Shown here: positions 34,894 through 44,594 of the stretch, one piece after another
Numbering within the stretch: the first letter of the stretch is position 1
How the letters are laid out: each line of letters starts with the position of its first letter
Source of the DNA: Pseudidiomarina taiwanensis
GTDB lineage: Bacteria; Pseudomonadota; Gammaproteobacteria; Enterobacterales; Alteromonadaceae
Assembly (NCBI RefSeq): GCF_003987435.1
Contig: NZ_PIQG01000001.1
Location: 62,001-126,000, forward strand
Direction: 5' to 3'
DNA length: 64,000 bases
The notes under the pieces: model-generated
Told to the model about the DNA's origin: nothing
The model's input: the letters and a program-made list of their open reading frames with translations, nothing else
The model's database searches: none
Translations under genes and position numbers: made by a program

Positions 34894-34926
34894 AAAGCTG
34901 CTCCGCTTTGGTGGGACAGCTTTTTT
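34894..34926 (+). terminator. Rho-independent terminator after csrA
   Basis: AAAGCTG and CAGCTTT bracket an inner region with TCC/GGGA pairing, followed by a T-run (TTTTTTATTTT). Confidence 0.8.
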
Positions 34927-35016
34927 ATTTTGGCTTTAGCGGCTAGCAAGAATGGTTGAATTTCAAACCAAGTGTTCAAAATTCCCACAAACGCACAGCG
35001 AACTGGAAAAAATCAA

Positions 35017-35044
35017 TTGACTTTACAGTCAGTGCCGCTAGAAT
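35017..35044 (+). promoter_or_regulatory. Promoter of the tRNA-Ser/Arg cluster
   Basis: TTGACT at 35017-35022, a 16-base spacer and TAGAAT at 35039-35044, ending 18 bases before tRNA-Ser. Confidence 0.7.
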
Positions 35045-35062
35045 TCATCGCCACAAGATTAC

Positions 35063-35155
35063 GGAGAGGTGGGTGAGTGGCTGAAACCAGTCCCCTGCTA
35101 AGGGACCATACAGTTTGTAGCTGTATCGAGGGTTCGAATCCCTCCCTCTCCGCCA
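35063..35155 (+). tRNA. tRNA-Ser (anticodon GCT)
   Basis: A 93-base class II tRNA with encoded CCA. Acceptor GGAGAGG pairs with CCTCTCC; the anticodon arm is GTCCC-CTGCTAA-GGGAC with GCT at 35097-35099; a long variable arm (TACAG...CTGTA) and GGTTCGAATCC T-arm are present. Confidence 0.97.
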
Positions 35156-35178
35156 TCTTCTGTAGATAAGATAACAAC

Positions 35179-35255
35179 GCACTCGTAGCTCAACTGGATA
35201 GAGTACCTGGCTACGAACCAGGCGGTTGGAGGTTCGAGTCCTCCCGAGTGCGCCA
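35179..35255 (+). tRNA. tRNA-Arg (anticodon ACG), copy 1
   Basis: A 77-base tRNA with encoded CCA; acceptor GCACTCG / CGAGTGC, anticodon arm CCTGG-CTACGAA-CCAGG with ACG at 35213-35215 (A34 is normally converted to inosine by TadA). Confidence 0.97.
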
Positions 35256-35277
35256 TCTTATCGACACCCCAAATTGC

Positions 35278-35354
35278 GCACTCGTAGCTCAACTGGATAG
35301 AGTACCTGGCTACGAACCAGGCGGTTGGAGGTTCGAGTCCTCCCGAGTGCGCCA
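35278..35354 (+). tRNA. tRNA-Arg (anticodon ACG), copy 2
   Basis: Identical to copy 1 over all 77 bases, repeated at a 99-bp period with a 22-base spacer; anticodon ACG at 35312-35314. Confidence 0.97.
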
Positions 35355-35392
35355 TTTCTTTAATGAATCTCCCTTATTTTTGCTCACTACTT

Positions 35393-35408
35393 AAACCCGT
35401 CCGGGTTT
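35393..35408 (+). terminator. Hairpin after the tRNA cluster, possible terminator
   Basis: AAACCC, loop GTCC, GGGTTT then GTG; the T-tract is short. The same CGGGTTTGT end occurs in the hairpin after tRNA-Leu. Confidence 0.45.
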
Positions 35409-35462
35409 GTGATATGGTGTTAATATTCTATTACAGCCGATAACTTGGTTGGGGTATTGAGC

Positions 35463-35705
35463 GTGAATCAGTTATTCAACGATGCACTCATTATTATGGT
35501 GACCGGCATGACCGTCGTGTTCGCCTTTTTGTCGATCGTGATCGTAGCGATGCGCCTGTTGCGGCTCTGCTTCGCTGAGCAATCGACGAGTCCAGTTGAG
35601 CCTGCGCAGCAGAGCGCTGGGTCAGTTGCCTCACAGCAACAGGTGGCTATCGCAGCCGCATTGCATCATTATCGCCAACGCCACCGTCGCCACGATTCGA
35701 AATAG
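35463..35705 (+). CDS. oadG: Oxaloacetate decarboxylase gamma subunit OadG
   Basis: OadG is the small membrane subunit that helps assemble the Na+-pumping oxaloacetate decarboxylase and binds zinc through its tail. The 80-residue protein has one membrane helix (about 9-34, ALIIMVTGMTVVFAFLSIV) and a polar C-terminal tail with His residues (HHYRQRHRRHD). The frame opens at TTG 35445; GTG 35463 (MNQLFNDALIIM) gives the usual N-terminus. First gene of oadGAB. Confidence 0.88.
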   Translation: MNQLFNDALIIMVTGMTVVFAFLSIVIVAMRLLRLCFAEQSTSPVEPAQQSAGSVASQQQVAIAAALHHYRQRHRRHDSK

Positions 35706-35717
35706 GGAGATCTAAAG

Positions 35718-37496
35718 ATGGGCAAGCCGCTCCTTTTAACTGAACTCGCACTCCGCGATGCACATCAATCACTACTCGCCACGCGGATGCGTCTTGATGA
35801 TATGCTGCCAATCGCTGAGAAACTTGACCAAGTGGGCTACTGGTCGATGGAGTCATGGGGCGGTGCAACCTTTGATGCATGCATCCGTTACTTGGGTGAA
35901 GACCCTTGGGAGCGGATTCGCGAGTTGAAACGGGCGATGCCGAACACTCCGCAACAGATGCTGTTGCGCGGGCAAAACTTACTTGGCTATCGGCATTATG
36001 CAGATGATGTGGTGAAGCGGTTCGTTGAGCGATCACGGGAAAATGGAGTGGATGTCTTTCGTATCTTTGATGCGATGAACGATGTTCGCAATTTAACGGC
36101 TGCAATTGCTGCAACCAAAGCGGTCGATGGACATGCACAAGGGACGTTATCGTATACGGTAAGTCCGGTTCATAGCTTGGAAAAATGGGTGCAAATGGCA
36201 GAAGAACTCGCCGACCTTGGGTGTGATAGTCTCTGTATTAAAGATATGGCTGGCTTACTTCGACCAGCTGCCGCATTCGAGTTGATTAGTGCGTTAAAAC
36301 AAGCCGTAGATATTCCCATCGCGATGCAATGTCATGCGACCACCGGACTGAGTACTGCAACCTATCAGAAAGCCATAGATGCGGGTATTGATATGCTTGA
36401 TACCGCCATCTCACCTTTGAGTATGACCTATGGTCACTCCGCAACCGAAACCTTGGTGGCGATGACAGAAGGCACCGATCGAGATACTGGAATTGAATTA
36501 GAGCAATTCACACCGATTGCAGATTATTTTCGTGAGGTACGAAAAAAATACGCACAATTTGAGGGTTCGCTGAAAGGCGTGGATGCGCGCATCCTAACCG
36601 CACAGGTCCCAGGTGGGATGCTCACCAATATGGAGAACCAGCTGCGCGAGCAAGGAGCGAGTGACAAATTTGATGCCGTTTTAGCAGAAATTCCAAAGGT
36701 GCGAGAAGATCTCGGTTTTATTCCTTTGGTGACACCGACTTCACAAATTGTCGGAACGCAAGCCGTGTTGAATGTTTTAACAGGTGAGCGTTACAAATCG
36801 ATTTCCAAAGAAACTCGAGGCGTGCTCAGAGGTGAATATGGCGCGACTGCCGCTCCGGTTAATGCGGAGTTACAACAACGCGTACTCGAGGGGGATGAGC
36901 CCATAACAGTTCGTCCTGCAGATTTACTCAGCGATGAATTTGAGCGACTCCAACAAGAGTTACGTGAGCACGCGCAAAAGGATGCTATCTGCCTCGCAGA
37001 GTGTGAGGACGATGATGTGTTGACCTATGCCTTATTTCCGCAAATCGGCTTGAAATTCCTCCGTAACCGAGACAATCCAGACGCTTTTGAACCTCAACCG
37101 ACAGCCGCACCAGCCACGGAAGCAGAAGCGGTCAAACCTACTACTACGGTTGCCGATGTGGAAACCTATGATGTGGTAGTCGAAGGGAAGTGCTTTACCG
37201 TGACCGTTGGACCGAGCGGCGCGGCGAAACTAGAACAACCGCAAGTCGCTTCGACTGAGGCAAAACCAGCACCGACGGCAGAGGCGCAAAAAATTTCAGC
37301 ACCACTGGCGGGCAATGTCTTCAAGATCTTGGTGAAACCAGGGGATAAGGTCGCTGTTGGGGATGTTGTGATGATCCTAGAAGCGATGAAAATGGAAACC
37401 GATATTACCGCTGACTGCGCAGGGACCGTCACTGAGATAGCGGTGAAGGAAGGCGATAGCGTAACGGTTGGCGCAACTTTGATCGGGATGAACTAA
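35718..37496 (+). CDS. oadA: Oxaloacetate decarboxylase alpha subunit OadA
   Basis: OadA transfers the carboxyl group of oxaloacetate to biotin. The 592-residue protein has the carboxyltransferase TIM barrel with [18 protein letters not shown] (near 6), [14 protein letters not shown] and MQCHATTGL metal-site motifs, a conserved PYC_OADA domain, an Ala/Pro linker (about 440-520) and a C-terminal biotinyl domain with LEAMKMETD, the Lys near 557 being biotinylated. ATG 35718 follows GGGAG. oadB starts on the base after its stop. Confidence 0.96.
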   Translation: MGKPLLLTELALRDAHQSLLATRMRLDDMLPIAEKLDQVGYWSMESWGGATFDACIRYLGEDPWERIRELKRAMPNTPQQMLLRGQNLLGYRHYADDVVKRFVERSRENGVDVFRIFDAMNDVRNLTAAIAATKAVDGHAQGTLSYTVSPVHSLEKWVQMAEELADLGCDSLCIKDMAGLLRPAAAFELISALKQAVDIPIAMQCHATTGLSTATYQKAIDAGIDMLDTAISPLSMTYGHSATETLVAMTEGTDRDTGIELEQFTPIADYFREVRKKYAQFEGSLKGVDARILTAQVPGGMLTNMENQLREQGASDKFDAVLAEIPKVREDLGFIPLVTPTSQIVGTQAVLNVLTGERYKSISKETRGVLRGEYGATAAPVNAELQQRVLEGDEPITVRPADLLSDEFERLQQELREHAQKDAICLAECEDDDVLTYALFPQIGLKFLRNRDNPDAFEPQPTAAPATEAEAVKPTTTVADVETYDVVVEGKCFTVTVGPSGAAKLEQPQVASTEAKPAPTAEAQKISAPLAGNVFKILVKPGDKVAVGDVVMILEAMKMETDITADCAGTVTEIAVKEGDSVTVGATLIGMN

Positions 37497-38630
37497 ATGT
37501 TTGAACGATTTCTAACATTATGGCAAAGCACCGCACTTTCTGCCTTTACTTGGGGGCAGGCAGTGATGATGCTTGTCGGTGCTGGCCTGCTATATCTCGC
37601 CATTGCGAAAAAGTTTGAGCCACTGTTGCTGCTGCCGATAGGTTTCGGGGCTGTTCTTGCAAATATTCCTCTAGCCGGTTTTACTGAACCGGGCGGATTA
37701 CTTTACCTGATATATGAAGTGGGCATCGCCTCGGGAGTTTTCCCGTTGCTGATTTTTATGGGCGTTGGCGCCATGACCGACTTCGGTCCGCTCCTTGCAA
37801 ACCCCCGAACCTTACTGTTAGGCGCGGCTGCCCAATTTGGTATTTTTGCAACGCTGCTCGGTGCCATCGCTTTGAATATGATTCCCGGCTTTGATTTTAC
37901 GCTCGCTGATGCTGCTGCAATTGCGATAATCGGCGGAGCCGACGGTCCGACTGCTATCTTTTTGGCGTCACGGCTTGCTCCCGAGCTGTTGGGAGCGATT
38001 GCGGTTGCCGCATATTCCTATATGGCGTTGGTACCCATTATCCAACCCCCCATTATGCGAGCTTTGACCACTGCCAAGGAACGTTCGATTCAAATGCGGC
38101 AACTACGTGAAGTCAGTCGCCGAGAAAAAATTCTCTTTCCCCTTGCCGTGCTGTTGTTGACCTTACTTGTATTGCCAACCGCAACACCTTTGGTGGGAAT
38201 GTTTTGCCTTGGCAACCTAATGCGCGAGGCGGGTGTTGTCGAGCGCTTAAGTAAGACGGCACAAAATGAATTAATTAATATCGTGACCATCTTTCTTGGT
38301 CTGGGAGTGGGCTCAAAATTATCTGCAGATCAGTTTTTAGCCGTGGAAACGCTCGGTATTTTGGCACTTGGAGCGGTTGCGTTTGGTTTAGGAACCGCCG
38401 CAGGTGTGTTGATGGCGAAACTGCTCGCTAAATTCAGTAAAGAGCCACTCAACCCCTTGATTGGCGCTGCCGGAGTCTCAGCGGTGCCAATGGCTGCTCG
38501 AGTGGTGAATAAGGTTGGCCTTGAAGCGAATCCTCAGAATTTCTTGTTGATGCATGCGATGGGGCCGAATGTCGCCGGGGTACTTGGCTCTGCGGTCGCA
38601 GCCGGTATTTTACTTGCGCTTGTTGGGTGA
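37497..38630 (+). CDS. oadB: Oxaloacetate decarboxylase beta subunit OadB
   Basis: OadB is the integral membrane subunit that decarboxylates carboxybiotin and exports two Na+. The 377-residue protein has about nine to eleven helices, with [15 protein letters not shown] (near 45), the [13 protein letters not shown] motif (near 149) holding the key Asp, and the [18 protein letters not shown] region with functional Asn/Ser. With OadG and OadA it forms a complete Na+ pump, fitting a marine sodium-based energetics. Confidence 0.96.
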   Translation: MFERFLTLWQSTALSAFTWGQAVMMLVGAGLLYLAIAKKFEPLLLLPIGFGAVLANIPLAGFTEPGGLLYLIYEVGIASGVFPLLIFMGVGAMTDFGPLLANPRTLLLGAAAQFGIFATLLGAIALNMIPGFDFTLADAAAIAIIGGADGPTAIFLASRLAPELLGAIAVAAYSYMALVPIIQPPIMRALTTAKERSIQMRQLREVSRREKILFPLAVLLLTLLVLPTATPLVGMFCLGNLMREAGVVERLSKTAQNELINIVTIFLGLGVGSKLSADQFLAVETLGILALGAVAFGLGTAAGVLMAKLLAKFSKEPLNPLIGAAGVSAVPMAARVVNKVGLEANPQNFLLMHAMGPNVAGVLGSAVAAGILLALVG

Positions 38631-38636
38631 GTTTAG

Positions 38637-38810
38637 CTAGCGGCCGGTAAGAAAAAGCAGCAGACTGTATGCAACGGCAACCACGACACTAAAGACAATG
38701 ATGTAAACAAACCCTTGTTTACCTTGCTTGAGGCTCCAGCCGTTCATACGCAAATATAAAAACCAGATCACTGAGAGCACTACCGGCACGAGAAATAAAA
38801 AACGCGTCAT
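38637..38810 (-). CDS. 57-residue two-helix membrane protein downstream of the kinase
   Basis: Not recognised. A short frame from ATG 38810 (MTRFLFLVPVVLSVIWFLYL) to TAG 38637 encodes 57 residues with two membrane helices (about 3-20 and 34-54) joined by a polar loop (RMNGWSLKQGKQG). GGAG lies nine bases before the ATG. It starts 13 bp after the hybrid kinase stop on the same strand, so the two are probably co-transcribed. Regular composition and a proper ribosome site support a real gene. Confidence 0.65.
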   Translation of the reverse strand: MTRFLFLVPVVLSVIWFLYLRMNGWSLKQGKQGFVYIIVFSVVVAVAYSLLLFLTGR

Positions 38811-38823
38811 ATCGATATTTCTC

Positions 38824-40833
38824 CTATAGCTGACGTTGTTGTTTTAAGTTGAGGTCACTCGCCACTTGTTGCGCTTGGCTTAGTAAGGGGGCAAGCAGGA
38901 CGATATCATCTGCGACTTTATCAAGCTCGCCATTTTGCATGTTTGTTTCCAAGCTTCCTGCGACTTCATGTAAGCGGAGTAAGCCAAGGTTTATCGCAGC
39001 CCCTTTCAATGAGTGAAAAAACCGCTGAGCTTCGCGATGCTGACCTTTTGCGATGAGGTCGACGACGCGCTCTGGCGCATGGTCATAGTCTTGCCGTAAG
39101 CGTTCGATAAGTTGCTGGTACAGTTCTGTATTATGTTGTAAACGACCCAGCGCCGCGGGCAGATCAATACCGCGGTAGGTTGGGTAATCCGGAGCCCTTG
39201 TAGGGGCGGCATCAGTATCGGCTGCTTCGGTCTTGACCTGTGCTGGAGTGTCACTCCGGCACCATTTGTTGATGGCCGCAATTAGTTTAGCTTCATCGAT
39301 TGGCTTGGTTAAGTGATCCTGCATTCCGGCGCGGCGTGAGTTCTCAACATCTTCATCGGATGCATTGGCGGTCATGGCAACAATCGGGAGTTCCGCCGCA
39401 GAATAACGCGTTCGTAATTGCTGAGCGGCCGCAAGACCATCCATTTCTGGCATCTGCACATCCATCAAGATCAGGCCGTAGCGGTTTTGTTCGACTTTAT
39501 CGAGCGCGATCCGCCCATTGCTAGCGGAATCTGTTTGTACACCCGCGTGTTCAAGCATTTCTTTTGCAATATGGCGGTTGATATCATTGTCCTCGACAAT
39601 CAGTACCCGCGCCCCTAGCAGTTGCTCAGCAAGTTGAAAACCAGGAAGTTCGGTGGTGGCGCCCGGTAAGGTCAGGGCCGAGCAGAGCGCTCGGATGAGA
39701 CTGCGGCTGGTATAAGGTTTCACCACAAAAGCATCGACGCCATGTTGCTTTGCCGTTGCCTGTAGTTCAGTTGCAAAGTAACTGGTTGTCATAATCAGTG
39801 CCGGGGTTTCTGCATGGTGCTGTAACCTTTGGCAGAATTCCAAGCCACTTAACCCGGGCAATTGCCAATCAACGATGGCGACATCAAATTTTTGTTCTAA
39901 CGCAAGTGGCAAGGCTTCTTCAGCGGTGCGGCAGCTCACCACCTTAGCTTGGTAGCTACGCAATAGTTCGGTCACCATGTCACGGGTCGTGAGGTTATCT
40001 TCAACCACCAAAATAGAGCGCTCGGAAAGACGCTCGCGCAACATTTCCTCCGCACTATTATCAATATCTTGTTGCAGTGGGAAGCGTAATTCGAGGAAAA
40101 AAGTTGAGCCTTGCCCCAAACTACTCGTGACCCCTAAACCGTGATCGTTCATTAATTTAACGATCCGTTGTGAAATAGCGAGCCCTAAACCGGTCCCGCC
40201 ATATTTCCGCGTGGTTGAGCTATCCGCTTGGGTAAATGACTGGAATAAGCGCGCGCGTTGATGTTCATCCATTCCGATACCGGTATCAGTAACAGATAAA
40301 CGTAAATGAACATCTTCAGTGGATTGGTCTAACAGTGTTACCGCAACCACGATTTCACCGGCATCGGTGAATTTAATGGCGTTGCTGACAAGGTTGACCA
40401 AAACCTGATTCAGTCTCAGCGGATCGCCAATGAGTTGAGTTGGAATGTTGCCGGGGAGCTTGATAACGAATTCCAAATTTTTATCGTAGGCACGGTAGGC
40501 AAACATATCCGCCAAACTTTCAAGCACTTCAGCTAAGTCGAAAGGAATCGCTTCAATAATTAATTTGTCGGCGTCGAGCTTAGCGAGGTCGAGAATATCG
40601 TTGATAATAGCTAGCAATACTTTCGATGAGTTCTCAATCGATTTTAAATAGTTACGCTGCTCGTCATCGAGTTCCGTTTTGAGGCACAGCTGAGTCATCC
40701 CCAAAATGGCGTTAATCGGCGTGCGGATCTCGTGACTGATATTTGCGAGAAAGTCACTCTTTGCTTTAATCGCTGCTTCAGCGGCTTCAATTGTCGCTTG
40801 CAACTCTTTTAGATTTGCTTTCCCGTCACTCAA
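38824..40833 (-). CDS. Soluble hybrid histidine kinase (HisKA-HATPase-REC-REC-HPt)
   Basis: The 669-residue protein goes from a short helix (1-23) straight into HisKA with NISHEIRTP (His34), HATPase (N-box NAIKF near 151, DTGIGM near 183, GGTGLGLAI near 213), a first receiver (about 272-390, Asp322), a second receiver (about 407-525, Asp458) and an HPt domain with [13 protein letters not shown] (His607). The layout is that of BarA/phosphorelay kinases but with no membrane or PAS sensor. The start is TTG 40833; an in-frame stop 33 bases further upstream rules out a longer N-terminus. Its partner regulator is not evident nearby. Confidence 0.9.
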   Translation of the reverse strand: MSDGKANLKELQATIEAAEAAIKAKSDFLANISHEIRTPINAILGMTQLCLKTELDDEQRNYLKSIENSSKVLLAIINDILDLAKLDADKLIIEAIPFDLAEVLESLADMFAYRAYDKNLEFVIKLPGNIPTQLIGDPLRLNQVLVNLVSNAIKFTDAGEIVVAVTLLDQSTEDVHLRLSVTDTGIGMDEHQRARLFQSFTQADSSTTRKYGGTGLGLAISQRIVKLMNDHGLGVTSSLGQGSTFFLELRFPLQQDIDNSAEEMLRERLSERSILVVEDNLTTRDMVTELLRSYQAKVVSCRTAEEALPLALEQKFDVAIVDWQLPGLSGLEFCQRLQHHAETPALIMTTSYFATELQATAKQHGVDAFVVKPYTSRSLIRALCSALTLPGATTELPGFQLAEQLLGARVLIVEDNDINRHIAKEMLEHAGVQTDSASNGRIALDKVEQNRYGLILMDVQMPEMDGLAAAQQLRTRYSAAELPIVAMTANASDEDVENSRRAGMQDHLTKPIDEAKLIAAINKWCRSDTPAQVKTEAADTDAAPTRAPDYPTYRGIDLPAALGRLQHNTELYQQLIERLRQDYDHAPERVVDLIAKGQHREAQRFFHSLKGAAINLGLLRLHEVAGSLETNMQNGELDKVADDIVLLAPLLSQAQQVASDLNLKQQRQL

Positions 40834-41014
40834 AATTACGACCTTGGTTGCTCTCGAATCACTTCATCATGATGCCACGCAGTGGCCGTTGCGCCAAGTC
40901 TGTTGTGTTGATATTCAAGCCCAGTTGACGGTGGTTAGCATAGACTCTAGTGCGATTACCTATTAAGCTTGTAGGATAATTCGAACAGCTCCCTGAGCTG
41001 AATGAGGAGACCCT

Positions 41015-42616
41015 GTGCAAAAATCTTTTCAGCAGTTGCTTGTGCATCTTGAGAGCAAATTAGCACAAGTTGGATTACGCCAGTTTCAACGTGGTGTAGA
41101 GCGTGAATGTTTACGTATCGATGGAACCGGGAAGTTAGCTCTTACACCCCATCCACCGGCACTTGGTTCAGCGCTTAAACATGACTACATCACGACTGAT
41201 TACTCCGAGTCATTACTCGAGTTTATTACGCCCGTAGCGCGTGATATCGATACCACTATGATGCAGTTGAGCGATATCCATAAATTTACTTATGCCCATA
41301 TTGGGGAGGAATATTTGTGGCCGATGAGTATGCCATGCTTTATTGCATCGCCTGAACATATCCCAATTGCAAACTATGGTGCATCTCATGTTGGGCGGAT
41401 GAAGAGCTTATATCGCACCGGTCTGACTTGGCGCTACGGTGCGGAGATGCAAATCATTGCCGGAGTTCATTATAATTTCTCATTAGCAGATGAAATGTGG
41501 CAGGTCTTAGCTGATGCGGATGGGGTCAAATTAACCCAAAACTACATTTCAAAACGCTACTTTGATTTGATCCGCAATTACAAACGTATCAGTTGGGTCA
41601 TTCCTTATTTATTTGGCGCATCTCCCGCTATTTGTAAATCGTTTTTACGCCCTGACCGAGCAGCAGAGCTTGAGTTTGAACAAATGGGCAAAGGTACCAT
41701 CTATCGGCCCTTTGGAACGGCCCTGAGAATGAGCGATTTGGGGTATACCAGCAAGGAGCAAGCAAGTTTAGGAATCAGCTATAACTCCCTTGATGAGTAT
41801 GTTTCAGGATTGCGCCGAGCGATTTCTCAACCCTCTGCAGAGTTTGCCAAGCTTGGGGTCAAAGTTGCAGGCGAATATCGCCAGTTAAATGACAATATTC
41901 TGCAAATCGAAAATGAATTTTATGCTTCGATTCGGCCGAAACGTGTTGCTCGTTCTGGTGAGACGCCAACCCAAGCGCTCGAACGCGGGGGAGTGCAATA
42001 TATTGAGGTGCGCGCTTTAGATGTGAATCCATTTAGTGCAGTGGGCATAACAGCTGACCAAATGCGTATGCTCGACACCTTATTACTGGCCTGTTTATTG
42101 TCGCCAAGTGCCCCCCTTGATGCCGCTGAACAAAAGGCTTGTGACGATAATTTTAATCGCGTTGTACTCGATGGCCGGAATCCTCGCTTAACACTGATTG
42201 ATAAAGGCCATGAACGGCCGATAGCAGACTGGCTTGAAGACTTATTTAGTGACTTTTACAGCGTTGCACAACGCATCGACCAAGCGCATAGTTGCCGTAG
42301 TTACGAAGATACGGTGACTGAGCAATATAAGGCTGTATTGAACCCTGAGCTGACCCTGTCTGGCCAAATGCTGGCCATTATGAAGGCACAGAACCTTGAT
42401 AACAGCGAGCTTGGGATGCGTCTCGCAAAACACTATCGCAAAGAAATGCAAAGCCCAATGCAGTATTACTCAGAACAACAATTTGAACGTTGGGCTGAGC
42501 AGTCTCTTGCTGCGCAGAAGGCTGCTGAAGAGCAGGACGCGGGGCAATCATTTGACCAATTTTTAGAAACTTATTTTGCGCACGCAGCCACCTCTGCGCG
42601 CTATGAGGGAGAATAA
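41015..42616 (+). CDS. gshA: Glutamate-cysteine ligase GshA
   Basis: GshA makes gamma-glutamylcysteine, the first step of glutathione synthesis. The 533-residue protein matches the gammaproteobacterial type: GVERECLRIDGTGKLALTPHP (near 27), TTDYSESLLEFITPV (near 60), MSMPCFI (near 104), and QYIEVRALDVNPFSAVGI (near 329) with Mg/ATP ligands. GTG 41015 follows GAGGAG. The downstream lipoprotein gene starts 4 bp after its stop. Confidence 0.95.
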   Translation: MQKSFQQLLVHLESKLAQVGLRQFQRGVERECLRIDGTGKLALTPHPPALGSALKHDYITTDYSESLLEFITPVARDIDTTMMQLSDIHKFTYAHIGEEYLWPMSMPCFIASPEHIPIANYGASHVGRMKSLYRTGLTWRYGAEMQIIAGVHYNFSLADEMWQVLADADGVKLTQNYISKRYFDLIRNYKRISWVIPYLFGASPAICKSFLRPDRAAELEFEQMGKGTIYRPFGTALRMSDLGYTSKEQASLGISYNSLDEYVSGLRRAISQPSAEFAKLGVKVAGEYRQLNDNILQIENEFYASIRPKRVARSGETPTQALERGGVQYIEVRALDVNPFSAVGITADQMRMLDTLLLACLLSPSAPLDAAEQKACDDNFNRVVLDGRNPRLTLIDKGHERPIADWLEDLFSDFYSVAQRIDQAHSCRSYEDTVTEQYKAVLNPELTLSGQMLAIMKAQNLDNSELGMRLAKHYRKEMQSPMQYYSEQQFERWAEQSLAAQKAAEEQDAGQSFDQFLETYFAHAATSARYEGE

Positions 42617-42620
42617 AACG

Positions 42621-43244
42621 TTGAAGGTGAGAGGGCTTACTGCAAGTTTAACAGGTGTAATCCTACTGAGCTTAGCCGGTTGCGCCACGGCGCCGCCGCG
42701 AGAGCCTGAAAACCTTTGTGAAATCTTCCGAGAGAAAGATGATTGGTACGACGCTGCGGCTGATATGCGGGAAAAATGGGGCGTGCCGATTCAAGTGCCG
42801 ATGGCGATAATGTACCAAGAAAGCTCCTTTAAACATGACGCCAAGCCACCTAAGGACTACATTCTTTGGGTGATTCCTTGGGGCCGTGTTAGCTCGGCTT
42901 ATGGCTACTCCCAAGCAAAGACACTGACCTGGGAAGATTATCAACGTGAGACCGGAAACTCATGGGCATCGCGCGATGATTTTGAAGATGCGATTGATTT
43001 TATGGGCTGGTTCATAAGCAAAACCCATCAAGTTAACGGTGTGTCAAAGTGGGATGCTTATGCCCAGTACTTAAATTACCATGAAGGTTGGGGCGGTTAT
43101 CGGCGTCAAACCTATCGTGACAAGCAGTGGCTAATGACCACTGCGGGGCGAGTGAAGGAGCGCGCCAGTCGCTATGGTAGTCAATTGCGCAGCTGTGAAG
43201 AAGAACTCCAGCGTGGCTGGCTGTCGCGCTTATTGTTTGGTTAA
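42621..43244 (+). CDS. SLT-like transglycosylase lipoprotein
   Basis: The 207-residue protein has a lipoprotein signal with lipobox LSLAGC (Cys near 23). The domain contains AIMYQESSFKHDA with a probable catalytic Glu (near 75) and SSAYGYSQAKTLTWEDYQRETG, resembling the lysozyme-like SLT family that cleaves peptidoglycan glycan strands. Start: ATG 42603 lies inside gshA, whereas TTG 42621 has GGGAG eight bases upstream and gives a normal signal; I prefer TTG. It converges on yfjD with one base between stops. Confidence 0.82.
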   Translation: MKVRGLTASLTGVILLSLAGCATAPPREPENLCEIFREKDDWYDAAADMREKWGVPIQVPMAIMYQESSFKHDAKPPKDYILWVIPWGRVSSAYGYSQAKTLTWEDYQRETGNSWASRDDFEDAIDFMGWFISKTHQVNGVSKWDAYAQYLNYHEGWGGYRRQTYRDKQWLMTTAGRVKERASRYGSQLRSCEEELQRGWLSRLLFG

Positions 43245-43245
43245 T

Positions 43246-44538
43246 TTAGCGCGACTTGTTTTTGCGCTTTTTCGGTGCTGGAACAAAACGAACGGTTTTG
43301 ATGAGGTTATCCGCAACTTCAATGATCTCCATTGCGTAACCGCTTATACGCAGGCACAGTGGGGTATCTGGGATATCACCCAAGGCCTCAATAATCAGGC
43401 CACTCACAGTTTTAGGGCCGTCAGTCGGTAAACTCCAATTCAGCTCTTTGTTCAATTCGCGTAAATTAGCGATCCCTTCAACGATGACACTACCATCGGC
43501 TTGAATTTGGATGCTTTCACTGGTTTGTGGAGCGATATTAGTGGTGAAGTCACCGACAATTTCTTCGAGAATATCTTCAAGTGTGACTAAGCCTTGAATG
43601 TCGCCATATTCATCAACCACGAGCCCAATACGTTCTTTGTTGCGCTGAAATTTTAATAGCTGTACGTTCAACGGAGTCCCTTCTGGGATATAGTATATTT
43701 CGCGCGCGGCGCGGACGATCTCGGCTTTGTCGATATCTTGCTGGTTCTTTGCAACCATTTGCATGATGTCGCGTGCATGCAAAAAGCCAATCGCATCATC
43801 CACATCATTTCGATACAGTAAAATTCGCGTGAACTGAGCTTGTGAAAGCTGACGGATAATAGAGCGGACGTCAGCTTGAACATCAATACCAGAGATATCC
43901 GAGCGTGGGATCATAACGTCTTCTACGGTGACTTTTTCTAAGTCAAGAATACTCAGCAGCATCTCTTGGTGGCGGCTAGGAATCATATTTGCCGCTTCAT
44001 TCACCACAGTCCGAAGTTCCTCTGAACTGAGTGCATCAGCGCCGACCTTCGCTTTCGGATTCACTCCGAGTAAGCGCATGAAACCGTTGGTAATAAAATT
44101 AAGACCTGCCACCACAGGGTATAACACCATCAGCATCGGTTTTAGCAGCATCGAGCTTGGAAAAGCGATACGTTCGGGATAAAGCGCCGCGATTGTTTTT
44201 GGTGTCACTTCGGAGAAAATAAGCATGATAAAGGTCAATGCGAAGGTGGCGACAAGTACACCAGCATCTCCGAACCAGCGAATACAAATAATGGTTGCCA
44301 CAGCAGAGGCCGCGATATTGACCAGATTATTCCCGATTAAAATCAGGCCGATTAACCGATCGGGGCGGTCGAGCAAATATTGGACGCGTTTCGCACCGCT
44401 ATGCTTTTCTTGCGCAAGGTGACGCAGTCGGTATCGATTCACCGACATCATGCCCGTTTCAGAACCTGAGAAATATGCAGAACAAATCAGTAGGATGCCA
44501 AGCGTTATCAGCAGGGCGGAGGTGGATATGTCGTCCAA
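43246..44538 (-). CDS. yfjD: CNNM/CorC-family membrane protein YfjD (HlyC/CorC type)
   Basis: The 430-residue protein has the CNNM (DUF21) membrane domain with four helices (about 5-190; SAYFSGSETGMMSVNRYRLRH near 20 and LILIGNNLVNIAAS near 65), a CBS-domain pair (about 205-330; VMIPRSDISGID) and the C-terminal CorC_HlyC domain. Relatives export Mg2+ or Co2+ or regulate transport. It sits with ypjD and ffh as in E. coli. The start is TTG 44538 with AGG eight bases upstream; no better start is available. Confidence 0.9.
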   Translation of the reverse strand: MDDISTSALLITLGILLICSAYFSGSETGMMSVNRYRLRHLAQEKHSGAKRVQYLLDRPDRLIGLILIGNNLVNIAASAVATIICIRWFGDAGVLVATFALTFIMLIFSEVTPKTIAALYPERIAFPSSMLLKPMLMVLYPVVAGLNFITNGFMRLLGVNPKAKVGADALSSEELRTVVNEAANMIPSRHQEMLLSILDLEKVTVEDVMIPRSDISGIDVQADVRSIIRQLSQAQFTRILLYRNDVDDAIGFLHARDIMQMVAKNQQDIDKAEIVRAAREIYYIPEGTPLNVQLLKFQRNKERIGLVVDEYGDIQGLVTLEDILEEIVGDFTTNIAPQTSESIQIQADGSVIVEGIANLRELNKELNWSLPTDGPKTVSGLIIEALGDIPDTPLCLRISGYAMEIIEVADNLIKTVRFVPAPKKRKNKSR

Positions 44539-44594
44539 AAAGGTTACCTATGGTTACAATCGAACTTCATAATTTAATCTGCTCGAGGATGAAG

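Noticed and set aside
35179-35354. Direct repeats that might suggest a CRISPR array
   Set aside because: Only two units, each a complete tRNA-Arg; no further spacers or cas genes.
35098-35355. 85-residue minus-strand frame across the tRNA-Arg copies
   Set aside because: It is the translated complement of the tRNA genes; its internal repeat simply mirrors the 99-bp tRNA repeat. A common false gene.
35647-36138. 163-residue antisense frame over oadG/oadA
   Set aside because: Shadow of oadA with no ribosome site and no recognisable domain.
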